Below are positions 52,144 to 60,208 of a stretch of 60,210 nt of DNA, one piece after another. This DNA comes from an uncultured Lachnospiraceae bacterium (lineage in GTDB: Bacteria; Bacillota; Clostridia; Lachnospirales; Lachnospiraceae). The stretch covers positions 1-60,210 of the forward strand of contig CAMWLJ010000007.1 of NCBI GenBank assembly GCA_947175055.1. The letters are read 5' to 3'. A program made the position numbers and the translations under genes. The first letter of the stretch is position 1. Every line of letters begins with the position of its first letter. The notes under the pieces were generated by a model, which saw only the letters and a program-made list of their open reading frames with translations, did not search any database and had not been told where the DNA came from.

Positions 52144-52881
52144 ATGTTATATGTCAAGAATCTATACAAATCCTATCAGACAGGAAAGAACAAATATCAA
52201 GTGTTAAACGGTGTCGATTTCTGTGTGGAAAAGGGGGAATTCGTGGCCGTCATGGGGCCTTCCGGCTCGGGGAAGACCACCCTTCTCAACTGTATTTCCT
52301 GCTATATCCCCTTCGATAAGGGAGAGATCACCATCGGCGGCACCAATTTGGCAGGCCTTGGCGATGCCGAATTGGCACATTTTCGAAATACACAGCTCGG
52401 TTTTGTCTTTCAGGATTTCATGCTCTTAGACGGGCTGACCATCCGTGAAAATATTCTGGTGCCGCGGATCGTACAGGGCGAAGTGTCCAGAGAGGCGGAG
52501 GAGCTCACCGACAGGCTGACGGCTCTTTTCGGCATCCAGCATATCTCGGCCAAGTACCCGGCCGAGATTTCCGGCGGTGAGAAACAGCGGGCGGCTGTGG
52601 CGCGCAGCCTGATCAACAATCCCTTGATCATCCTTGCGGACGAACCTACCGGCAATCTGGATTCCAAGTCCAGCCGCGCCGTGATCGAGAGCTTCGGGGA
52701 AGTAAAGAAACGCATGAACGCTACGATCTTTATGGTAACTCACGACAGCTTTGCGGCTTCCTTCTGCGACCGCGTAATCCTTCTAAAAGACGGTTCCATC
52801 TACCGCCAGCTGGAACGGCAGGGTGAGCGCGGACAGTTTCAGGATCAGCTGCTTATTGCGATCCGGGAAATGACGCAGTGA
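52144..52881 (+). CDS. ABC transporter ATPase (BceA-like)
   Basis: This 245-aa ATPase has Walker A GPSGSGKTTLLN, the Q loop FVFQDFMLLDGLTIREN, signature ISGGEKQRAAVARSL and Walker B LIILADEPTGNLDSKSS. It belongs to the MacB/BceA group that works with FtsX-type permeases, often in resistance to wall-active peptides. GTGAGGTAG lies before the ATG. The permease gene follows after 122 bp. The facing AgrC/LytTR pair and the direct repeats indicate the control. Confidence 0.92.
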   Translation: MLYVKNLYKSYQTGKNKYQVLNGVDFCVEKGEFVAVMGPSGSGKTTLLNCISCYIPFDKGEITIGGTNLAGLGDAELAHFRNTQLGFVFQDFMLLDGLTIRENILVPRIVQGEVSREAEELTDRLTALFGIQHISAKYPAEISGGEKQRAAVARSLINNPLIILADEPTGNLDSKSSRAVIESFGEVKKRMNATIFMVTHDSFAASFCDRVILLKDGSIYRQLERQGERGQFQDQLLIAIREMTQ

Positions 52882-53003
52882 TTCTGCCGCAACGTTACAG
52901 AGAACTCTTTTTGCACTACAGATCCTCGAAATCTTTTTGTGCTCACAAAGGCAGACACGTGTGAGATTCCGGGAATCTGTCACTATAATTCGGAGGTATT
53001 GAT

Positions 53004-55121
53004 ATGTCACAGACTTTAACCATGAAAAAAATGGAGCAGAGGCTGCAGCGGGCGGACCGGAAGCACGCGCATCTGTATCTGTTCTGTAATTTTACCGCTT
53101 TGATGATCATTTCCGCCTACTCGGGCATGATGCTGTCGCCGACGGTACAGACCACTTTTCCGCCGGGAGGGGACAGCCGCAAGCAGATGAATGCTATCTT
53201 TATATTGACATTGATCGGCTGCGTTGTGTTTGCCATCTATGCCGCCGGCCTCTTTTTCCGGCATAAATCAAGACAGCTGGGCATCCTGATGGCGCTGGGC
53301 GCTTCCAGGCAGAGGCTGATGCCGGGCTTATTCCGGGAAGTTCTGTTCTTAAGCGGCTTCTCCTGCACGGCGGGCATTCTGGCCGGATTTCCTTTTATCT
53401 GGATCATCTGGTCACTCTTCCGGCTGCTCCTCATTGACAGCTCGGATATGAGACTTTCCTTTGATCCCGTATGCCTGCTGATCTCCTTTGCATTTCTGCT
53501 GACGGTGGCCGCTTTTTCCTGTATCCTCGCCTGGCACTATCTGCGCAGAACCAATATCATGGAGGTCATCCGGGAGGAGCACATCAACGAACCCGTAAAG
53601 GAGCTCGGAAAATGGTGCGCGCCGGCGGGTTGTATCCTTCTTGCGGCCGGGCTTCTTCTGGGATACTGCACGCCCATTTTCTATTATTATAAGGTTCAGG
53701 CTCTGCCGCCTGTCTGGATGAACCTCCTCTATGCGCCGGCATTTGCAGGGCTTTATATGATCATGCTCCATGCCGTGGTCCACGGGTTTGGACGCCGTAA
53801 GCATGCTCCCTACAAGAATATCATCGCCCGGAGCATGATGAAATTTCAGGGAAAACAGACCGTAAACAATATGATTGTCGTTACGCTGCTGATTGCCAGC
53901 GCCTGTTTCGGCATCTTCTATGTCCCCATCCTGTCCATCGGCACGATCATGGAATATCATGCCCAGCCCTACGATTATTTCTATCACTACCGGGCCGACC
54001 AGACCTTGCCTGACAGGGAGGCCATAGAAACGCTCGCCGAGGAATACGGCCTGTCCTTAAAAGACTGGGGCGAATTCGACTATATCACGCTGGCATTTGG
54101 CGCCTTCTCCAGCATAATGGAGGAAGACGGCAAACACTGGCATGATGAATACATCCCCATATGCATAGAAAAAAGAGTCATCTCCGAAGACACGTGGAAC
54201 ACGCTCACCGGCGAAAATATAGATGTCCTCCCCGGCACTTACCTGTGTATCACCAATCAGGAGGAAACAGCCCTCTCCATAATCAGCAGCGCGAAACACA
54301 TCACCAATATGGTCACACGCACACAGATCTCCACCCAATATGCGGGTCTTCTCCATTACGACCTGATGACGGACATGCGCGGCTATTGTGTAGTGGACAA
54401 TACGGATTACGCACTGCTCTCGGAAGGCCTGACCGATGACTGGAAAGGCAGGATCGTATCCTTTAATGTGGACGGCAAAGACAGCTATCCCTTCGCCGAC
54501 GCCCTTTTTCACCACATGGTTTCCTGCTTTGATGAAAATTGCTTTACTGCCGTATACCACGATCGGATCACCACCATCAGGGCCGAAGAGCAGGGTATCG
54601 CAGACTGGCAGGCGTCCGATCCCATGATGCGTATTGACCCGGCCGAAGCAGATTCCCTCACCTTTCGCCAGAACTGGGAATATATACCCCGGTTCCGTAT
54701 TTTAAGCATAAACGATTTCCTGCTGTCCTCGTCCGTATTTTTGATGATGTTCCTGTTTATTTTCATTGTATGCATCCTGACGGTTCTGATCATCTGTTAT
54801 ACCCGCTGTCAGACCATCGCCTTAAACAACCGTTACATCTTCGACGATCTAAAGAAACTGGGTGCATCTCCCGGCTTCCTGGACAGGGAAGTGAGAAGCC
54901 AGTGCGGCAGTGTCTTCAGGGTGCCGGCTGTGGTGGCGCTGATCGCTGTCTACCTGTTTTTTATCCTGCTGCTGTATGGCAATGACGGGCAGCTCGTGTA
55001 CAGCGAGATCGTGTCGCTGGGGGCATGCCTTGGAATTGAGGCGGTGCTTAGCATTCTAATCTACGGGGTTTACCGGGTTACCGTGGCCGGGATCAGACAG
55101 AAGCTGGGCATATTCCTCTAA
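53004..55121 (+). CDS. FtsX-type ABC permease (BceB-like)
   Basis: This is a 705-aa permease with the first helix near residues 27-45, an FtsX domain (IFILTLIGCVVFAIYAAGLFFRHKSRQLGILMALGASRQRLMPGLFREVLFLSG), several further helices, a large outer domain of about 220 residues (about 320-560), and a second C-terminal FtsX-like domain (SVFLMMFLFIFIVCILTVLIICYTRCQTIALNNRYIFDDLKKLGAS). The large outer loop between helices is characteristic of BceB, which pulls lipid-II-cycle antibiotics off their target. GGAGGTATTGAT precedes the ATG. A strong stem-loop follows. Confidence 0.88.
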   Translation: MSQTLTMKKMEQRLQRADRKHAHLYLFCNFTALMIISAYSGMMLSPTVQTTFPPGGDSRKQMNAIFILTLIGCVVFAIYAAGLFFRHKSRQLGILMALGASRQRLMPGLFREVLFLSGFSCTAGILAGFPFIWIIWSLFRLLLIDSSDMRLSFDPVCLLISFAFLLTVAAFSCILAWHYLRRTNIMEVIREEHINEPVKELGKWCAPAGCILLAAGLLLGYCTPIFYYYKVQALPPVWMNLLYAPAFAGLYMIMLHAVVHGFGRRKHAPYKNIIARSMMKFQGKQTVNNMIVVTLLIASACFGIFYVPILSIGTIMEYHAQPYDYFYHYRADQTLPDREAIETLAEEYGLSLKDWGEFDYITLAFGAFSSIMEEDGKHWHDEYIPICIEKRVISEDTWNTLTGENIDVLPGTYLCITNQEETALSIISSAKHITNMVTRTQISTQYAGLLHYDLMTDMRGYCVVDNTDYALLSEGLTDDWKGRIVSFNVDGKDSYPFADALFHHMVSCFDENCFTAVYHDRITTIRAEEQGIADWQASDPMMRIDPAEADSLTFRQNWEYIPRFRILSINDFLLSSSVFLMMFLFIFIVCILTVLIICYTRCQTIALNNRYIFDDLKKLGASPGFLDREVRSQCGSVFRVPAVVALIAVYLFFILLLYGNDGQLVYSEIVSLGACLGIEAVLSILIYGVYRVTVAGIRQKLGIFL

Positions 55122-55143
55122 ATGTGATTTCTTACAGGAGCAA

Positions 55144-55186
55144 AAAGAGCTGTCCGTTTGCATAAGCAGCAAATTGACAGCTCTTT
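55144..55186. terminator. Bidirectional stem-loop terminator
   Basis: AAAGAGCTGTC (55144-55154) pairs perfectly with GACAGCTCTTT (55176-55186). On the minus strand it is followed by TTT, serving the TOPRIM-like gene; on the plus strand it closes the ABC operon but without a T-run. Confidence 0.7.
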
Positions 55187-55211
55187 CGCGTAACTCACCT
55201 TGTTTCCTACC

Positions 55212-55799
55212 TCAGTATATTCCCAGCACCTTGTATAAAGGTTCTAACTGCGTATGAACGCTCTGCACTATTCTATCAATATCCAGTCGTCCAACCATAC
55301 CATTACTCTTCATTCCCTTATAATACATCTTGTTTGCCTGTTTAAAAAGTTTTTTCAATTTATCATATCCATTGCCTCCGGATACTTTCGTTTTCCTTGA
55401 CAAACGAAGAAATGATATTATTCCGTCCACATCAAGCAAAAACCAGTCTTCAATAGAATGTTCCGCTCTTATGTGGATAACGTTTCGGACTCCATTCTCC
55501 TTAAAAGCAGCTTCTACTTCATCCCAGTTTATCGGAGGTTTGGGAGAGAGTTCAAAAACATCTGTGTCTCTACATAAAGCGACATTAAACTCACATTCCT
55601 CTCCATACTTAGGCTTTATTTCCTTTATAAACTTACGTAGAGCAATATTTTTAAATCCTCCGACACCTTTGACATTTTTACATTCTATGTTAATATCAAA
55701 TCTTCCATCTGCCCTCTTCTGCCTAGCATTTGATATTACACGTTTATAAAACTCAACTTCTGTATCTCCCTCAACAAATAATACAAGGCATTTACTCAT
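55212..55799 (-). CDS. TOPRIM-like protein, partner of the AAA ATPase
   Basis: The 195-aa protein starts SKCLVLFVEGDTEVEFYKRV, where VEGxTE is the TOPRIM-type glutamate motif, and has ALCRDTDVFEL with a DxD, then RAEHSIEDWFLLDVDGIISFL. This order (E, then DxD) and the size resemble the DUF4276/DUF4435 class of TOPRIM proteins encoded beside OLD/PARIS-like ATPases. It should be a nuclease effector. The ATG overlaps the last codons of the ATPase gene (ATGAGTAA), so it is translationally coupled. The DNA here is AT-richer than the flanks. Confidence 0.7.
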   Translation of the reverse strand: MSKCLVLFVEGDTEVEFYKRVISNARQKRADGRFDINIECKNVKGVGGFKNIALRKFIKEIKPKYGEECEFNVALCRDTDVFELSPKPPINWDEVEAAFKENGVRNVIHIRAEHSIEDWFLLDVDGIISFLRLSRKTKVSGGNGYDKLKKLFKQANKMYYKGMKSNGMVGRLDIDRIVQSVHTQLEPLYKVLGIY

Positions 55800-57078
55800 G
55801 TATATCACACTCCAGATAGTCTTCCCAATCACATTCCTCATCCGCCAGCATCGAAAACAGGTAATCTCCTATACTCATCTTAAAATCCGCAGCATCCTGT
55901 TGTAATAAACGCTGACCTGATTTTTTGAATTTATAAAACTCGGCAATCCCTGGTTGTCTGTTTATGCCTACATGTATCCATGAAGGCTCAAAATAACTCA
56001 CAACGTAAGGCGAGTGACTGGTTACGATTATCTTACAATCATCCAACAACTGACTGATTATTTGCACATAAGCCCGAAATAAACTTGGATGCACCGAATT
56101 CTCTGGTTCTTCGACTGCAATCAGAGAAACATTTCCTTCATTGGCCAAAATGATCCTCGCCAGAATCATAAACACTCTTTTTGCACCATCTGACATCATC
56201 GCAAAATCAATGGGGTATATTAAATTCTTATCTTTCACAAATAAGACGTATATGGCATTTGCTATTACAAACGGAGAATCGGCAGGTAATCTATCATTGT
56301 CTCCACCATTAAATTTGTATTGCTTAACAACAATGTCCTCAACATCAGGAAACAAATCTTTATATACTTCCTTCAACAGGGCAAATTTATCCGGATTTTT
56401 CTCCTGTAATTGATATATTACACGTGGAAGACTTTCTGCATCAACAGCCATGTCTTCTAAGCCTTTGCGAATAAATGGATCTGGCTGATAAAAACTCTTT
56501 GCATCCAGATTATTCTCCATATAGAATCTCATACTATTCATTTTTTTAATAATTACAGCATAAAACAATTCATCATATGCTCGAAGCTTATTTACAACCA
56601 GTTCCGCCGCCTCAACATTTATTTTGGATGAGCATCTGCCCGTTTCAGAACTTTTATATAATGTTGTCTGTCCTTCTCTGTTAATCAGCTGTGTATATTT
56701 CTGCCCCTTGTCTTCTGGCCTGATCTTCAAATATTCGGACACAATATATGGTTCCGTGCTCTCATCACTCTTCCAAACAAATTCATATCCATAAAGTACA
56801 CGATATTCAACATCATCCAGTTCAGTCAAAATCTCCATTTGAAATTTGTAGTTTCTGTTAACCATACATCTGTTCATTGGTATTAAATTCGAATTAGCCA
56901 TCATATCAGCCTTATCTTCCATTGTAGCTTTCATAAATGTCAAACCAAAATCAATGGCAGCAAGTACATTCGATTTGCCAAAATTGTTTAACGCCACTAA
57001 AGCTGTAATGTTATCGAAACCAATCTTAACATTTGACAGATTCTTGAATCCATCGATCAAAACCGCCTGAATTTTCAT
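55792..57078 (-). CDS. AAA family ATPase (OLD/AriA-like)
   Basis: This is a 428-aa ABC-like ATPase. Walker A is ITALVALNNFGKSNVLAAI, the signature-like motif is AMMSDGAKRVFMI, Walker B is VSLIAVEEPENSVHPSLFRAY, and the H-loop is IIVTSHSPYVVS. It is related to the ATPase half of OLD nucleases and to AriA of PARIS systems. The nuclease half is supplied by the separate TOPRIM-like gene downstream. It starts at ATG 57078 after AAAGGTGTTGCGAT; a longer frame to 57111 exists. The low-GC base composition suggests a horizontally acquired defence module. Confidence 0.85.
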   Translation of the reverse strand: MKIQAVLIDGFKNLSNVKIGFDNITALVALNNFGKSNVLAAIDFGLTFMKATMEDKADMMANSNLIPMNRCMVNRNYKFQMEILTELDDVEYRVLYGYEFVWKSDESTEPYIVSEYLKIRPEDKGQKYTQLINREGQTTLYKSSETGRCSSKINVEAAELVVNKLRAYDELFYAVIIKKMNSMRFYMENNLDAKSFYQPDPFIRKGLEDMAVDAESLPRVIYQLQEKNPDKFALLKEVYKDLFPDVEDIVVKQYKFNGGDNDRLPADSPFVIANAIYVLFVKDKNLIYPIDFAMMSDGAKRVFMILARIILANEGNVSLIAVEEPENSVHPSLFRAYVQIISQLLDDCKIIVTSHSPYVVSYFEPSWIHVGINRQPGIAEFYKFKKSGQRLLQQDAADFKMSIGDYLFSMLADEECDWEDYLECDIHE

Positions 57079-57232
57079 ATCGCAACACCTTTCCTTTTGT
57101 AGTGTATTCATACCATATCATCTTTTCTTTTAAAACGCAATATTTCTTTTCGTATTATTTTATTTTTATCCATTCTATTCTGTATTTATTCCACGAAATG
57201 CAATTTAAACTAATGTTACTTATATTCTTTCA

Positions 57233-57287
57233 GACAAAAACCTTACTGACTTCCGGTTATTTACATAGAAATCAATAAGGTTTTGTC
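57233..57287 (-). terminator. Long inverted repeat between two AAA genes
   Basis: GACAAAAACCTTA (57233-57245) pairs with TAAGGTTTTGTC (57276-57287), one bulge, 30-nt loop. It lies about 105 bp beyond the stop codon of the 57.4-59.1 kb gene. It could be its terminator or a leader structure of the ATPase gene; the surrounding 57.1-57.39 kb holds nothing else I recognise. Confidence 0.45.
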
Positions 57288-57391
57288 ATATCTTTCAATA
57301 TGAAAGTCTTGTCTGCTTCACTACTTACTTGTGATTGACCATCTTCCGGCGGCTGGCACACCACAGTATGCAGGCTAACCGGCATCAAAGC

Positions 57392-59119
57392 CTACTGCGC
57401 GATCAGCACCCTCTTGCCACAGAAAGCAAAGCCATACTTCCGGATCCGTTCCTCCGGAATCCCTCTGGCGATCAGGGCTGCCTGATAGTCCCGCTCCTCG
57501 ATCTGTTTTAAGGCGCTGCGTGCTGTTTCAGTCAGTTCCGTCTCCTCCGTATCCTGCACCTTGAACTCTATGATAATAGCATCTGGTGGAACATCTTTGT
57601 GCGGCGCGGCGTCTTTTCCCTGCAATGCCGCCGATGGTGCCAGGCTTCTGGGCTCTAACATCACATCATATCTGCCAAAACCGCTTTCCCTGTTGGACGT
57701 GATCACATACCTGTCCTCCAGTTCCACCATCAGTCCCAACACAAACCCATGGTAGAAGCGTTCCGGCTCTCCCTGCGGGCTTTTGCCCGTATCAAAGAAG
57801 CTGAACATTTCCATTGTCACACGGTTCATATACAGGTTCATCGCTTTCACGTCTCCAAGCAGCAATGCCTTAATGAAATCATTGTAATCATCATTCCACG
57901 CAAACCAGTCCTGAACCATATTGGCAAACATGATATGCACTTCTTTATTGGTCAGCGTCAGGTCATAATACATGCGCCCTGTTCTTTCCTCAAATACAGT
58001 GCCGACTACTTTCAGATAACCACTGGCAAGAAAAAGGCTCCAGACCGCATTCTTCTTCGCCGATAACTGGTCATAGACGATCTGTTCATCTATTTCCATA
58101 TGAAGCGTTCCGCCGTCAAGCAGATCTTCAAAAGCCTGCTTGACTTTCGGTTTACCCTCTCTGATCAGTTTTTCCACCAGACGATTGGCGCTGGTATTGG
58201 CCCAGTACGCACCGACTCTTCTTTCATCCAGGAAATTAATGATAGACCATGGGTTATAGATGTCCCTTCTTTCTCCAAAAGAAAATCCGTCATACCAGTC
58301 CTTTACCTTCTGCTTCTGATCAGACAGACCGTATTCCTCTAATACTGCAAAGACCTCCTCCTCTGTAAACCCGAAACAATCGGAATACTTCTTTGAGGTT
58401 GTAGTCACTACCTTCAAATTATTCAGATCAGAAAAAATCGACTCTTTGCTGACCCTCGTGATCCCTGTCATAATAGCGCGCTCCAGATACGGATTCGTCT
58501 TAAATGTCGCGTTAAACAGGCTTCTGGTAAAAGCGACCATCTCCCCCCAATACCCATTGACATACGCTTCCTGCATGGGTGTATCATATTCATCCAGAAG
58601 GATGATCGTTTTCTTTCCATAATATCTGCCGAGAAAATCAGAAAGCGCCCTCAGCGATGCCGCCGCCATGCTGTCTGACATATTTGCAGAAATGCTCCGG
58701 CAGAACGCTTTTTCTCTCTCATTGAGAAGGTCTCCGTTAAGCAGACGGTCATATTTATTGTACTGCTCCTCGATAGTTCTGCACATGCTTTCCCTTGCAT
58801 CCGCATAAGTGCTCTCTTTGACACCGGCAAAACTGAGAAAGATCACCGGATAAGTACCCTGCAGGTCTATGTATTTCTCACTTTCCCAGATCTTAAGACC
58901 ACAAAACAGATCCCCTCTGTCCTTATGATCCACAGAAAAGAATTTCTCCAGCATACTCATATTCAAGGTCTTTCCAAACCTTCTCGGTCTGGTGATCAGC
59001 GTCACGCCGTCCCCGCTTTCCCACCACTGGCGTATCAGATCGGTCTTGTCAATATAGAAATAGCCTTCCCGTCTGATCGTCTCAAAATCCTGGTTACCGA
59101 TACTTATCGTCCTTGCCAT
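57392..59119 (-). CDS. AAA-ATPase_like / PD-(D/E)XK nuclease family protein (DUF1703 type)
   Basis: This 575-aa protein has the AAA-ATPase-like part (DFETIRREGYFYIDKTDLIRQW, Walker A TRPRRFGKTLNMSML, IILLDEYDTPMQEAYVNGYWGEM, ITGITRVSKESIFSDLNNL) and a C-terminal PD-(D/E)XK domain (GRYDVMLEP ... PDAIIIEFKVQDTEE ... IEERDYQAALIARGI). These genes are present in many copies in gut anaerobes and their role is not established; a nuclease or defence role is inferred. The ATG at 59119 overlaps the end of a small frame upstream. Confidence 0.85.
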   Translation of the reverse strand: MARTISIGNQDFETIRREGYFYIDKTDLIRQWWESGDGVTLITRPRRFGKTLNMSMLEKFFSVDHKDRGDLFCGLKIWESEKYIDLQGTYPVIFLSFAGVKESTYADARESMCRTIEEQYNKYDRLLNGDLLNEREKAFCRSISANMSDSMAAASLRALSDFLGRYYGKKTIILLDEYDTPMQEAYVNGYWGEMVAFTRSLFNATFKTNPYLERAIMTGITRVSKESIFSDLNNLKVVTTTSKKYSDCFGFTEEEVFAVLEEYGLSDQKQKVKDWYDGFSFGERRDIYNPWSIINFLDERRVGAYWANTSANRLVEKLIREGKPKVKQAFEDLLDGGTLHMEIDEQIVYDQLSAKKNAVWSLFLASGYLKVVGTVFEERTGRMYYDLTLTNKEVHIMFANMVQDWFAWNDDYNDFIKALLLGDVKAMNLYMNRVTMEMFSFFDTGKSPQGEPERFYHGFVLGLMVELEDRYVITSNRESGFGRYDVMLEPRSLAPSAALQGKDAAPHKDVPPDAIIIEFKVQDTEETELTETARSALKQIEERDYQAALIARGIPEERIRKYGFAFCGKRVLIAQ

Positions 59120-59304
59120 ACTGTCGCGTCACCTCCAGTCGCGTCATTTTCTACACCTTCCATCACATTCACGATTACCTGTAAATATGACACCATCCTC
59201 TCAACCAAATACATCCCCATCACAACTAATCGGTCGGTATCTTTGATCATCGCGCCTGCCAAAGGATCCGTAATCCATTCATCCGCATATTGGTTATTGA
59301 AACT
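59104..59304 (-). pseudogene. Possible gene fragment upstream of the AAA/PD-(D/E)XK gene
   Basis: An open frame of 66 codons reads NNQYADEWITDPLAGAMIKD and on to MVSYLQVIVNVMEGVENDAT, ending at 59104 inside the start of the next gene. ATG codons exist inside (for example in GAMIKD) without a ribosome site. It could be the tail of a lost gene. I do not recognise it. Confidence 0.25.
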
Positions 59305-59452
59305 TCAACAAACCGGTTCCTCTGCTCTGCCAGGCGGAATCATGCCGGATCATAAAAGGATCCATTGCAGCAGGTGATTCGATATTTATCTCAATAATAT
59401 CAATCTTAATAAATGAATCTACTAATAATATAAACTTGATATCGCAATATAG

Positions 59453-59773
59453 TTACATAAGATCTTTGTCAACGCGCCCCTGACTTACCGAAGGCAGGTT
59501 ACTTAAATTATTCCCTTCGTCCCCGTCGGGAAGGGACTTCAAATATTCACTGTCGTTGCGGTGGGCGATGCCGACACCCTTGATCTCGCCGTTCTTAGCC
59601 ATTGCCACGCCATCCTCTTTCGAGACGGTGTTACCGTCTGAAAGCTGATACCCGGTAATGCGGCCGCTGCTTTTCACCAGCCCTACAATATCCCTGGCGT
59701 CGCTTTTTACTTCGGGAATCTCGTCAAGTGCGCTCATGGCCAGTTCCGGCCCAATCAATCGGTCTTCTCTCAT
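59453..59773 (-). CDS. DUF3892 family protein
   Basis: The 106-aa protein matches DUF3892: ITGYQLSDGNTVSKEDGVAMAKNGEIKGVGIAHRNDSEYLKSLPDGDEGNNLSNLPSV. These small proteins are common in clostridia; function unknown. The N-terminal part (REDRLIGPELAMSALDEIPEVKSDARDI) is also typical. AAAGGAGAGAGAACG precedes the ATG. It stands about 150 bp from the AAA/PD-(D/E)XK upstream region and is probably a separate unit. Confidence 0.8.
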   Translation of the reverse strand: MREDRLIGPELAMSALDEIPEVKSDARDIVGLVKSSGRITGYQLSDGNTVSKEDGVAMAKNGEIKGVGIAHRNDSEYLKSLPDGDEGNNLSNLPSVSQGRVDKDLM

Positions 59774-59964
59774 CGTTCTCTCTCCTTTTCTATTTTTTAT
59801 AGAATAAGGATTTCCGATCCGTTCCGATTTATACAGGCAGAAATTGACAATTACTGCCAGATATCATGCCGATTGCCGCCGGTCATTCCGTTCCGTATTT
59901 CATACAATACATCACGGCTATTCTATCACAAAGAAAGAAAAGTACAAACAAAAATCATCACATT

Positions 59965-60035
59965 TACCGCCATGCCGAAGCGTCACAAATTCCTGGTTGG
60001 ATAAATTGCTCATCAGAAAATTTATGCAGCCTTTA
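59965..60035 (-). repeat. Stem-loop repeat copy near the right edge
   Basis: Minus strand: GGCTGCATAAATT-loop-AATTTATCCAACC, then AGGAATTTGTGACGCTTCGG and CATGGCGGTAAATG. Hairpin 1 keeps the CTGATGAGC loop, and the ribosome-site core is changed to GGCGG. The ATG that follows opens only a 15-codon frame, so this copy serves no visible gene. Confidence 0.7.
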
Positions 60036-60040
60036 CGCGG

Positions 60041-60208
60041 TCAGCAGCAGACCATCCCCCGCACGCCATATCCGCCGCCGCAACAGCACAGATTGCACAT
60101 CATTTCCAGACAGCAGAGCTTCATACACAGATCACCTCCGCCAAAAGTCGGATATCCGTAGGAAGCCTGCCTTTGTCTGTACCAGCTGCCGCCGCTCTCC
60201 AACTGCTG
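60041..60208 (-). CDS. Cysteine-rich protein, C-terminal part (runs off right edge)
   Basis: The minus-strand frame is open from the window edge and reads QQLESGGSWYRQRQASYGYP, TFGGGDLCMKLCCLEMMCNL, CCCGGGYGVRGMVCC, stop at 60041. Nine of the last 29 residues are cysteine. Either this is the tail of a larger Gly/Tyr-rich protein or a 27-aa peptide starting at ATG 60124, which has GGAGGTGA seven bases before it. The family is unknown to me; metal binding or disulfide cross-linking is possible. Confidence 0.5.
   Translation of the reverse strand, partial: QQLESGGSWYRQRQASYGYPTFGGGDLCMKLCCLEMMCNLCCCGGGYGVRGMVCC

Noticed and set aside
58925-59377. Plus-strand frame of 150 codons
   Set aside because: It is antisense to the conserved Walker A region of the AAA/PD-(D/E)XK gene; a shadow frame.
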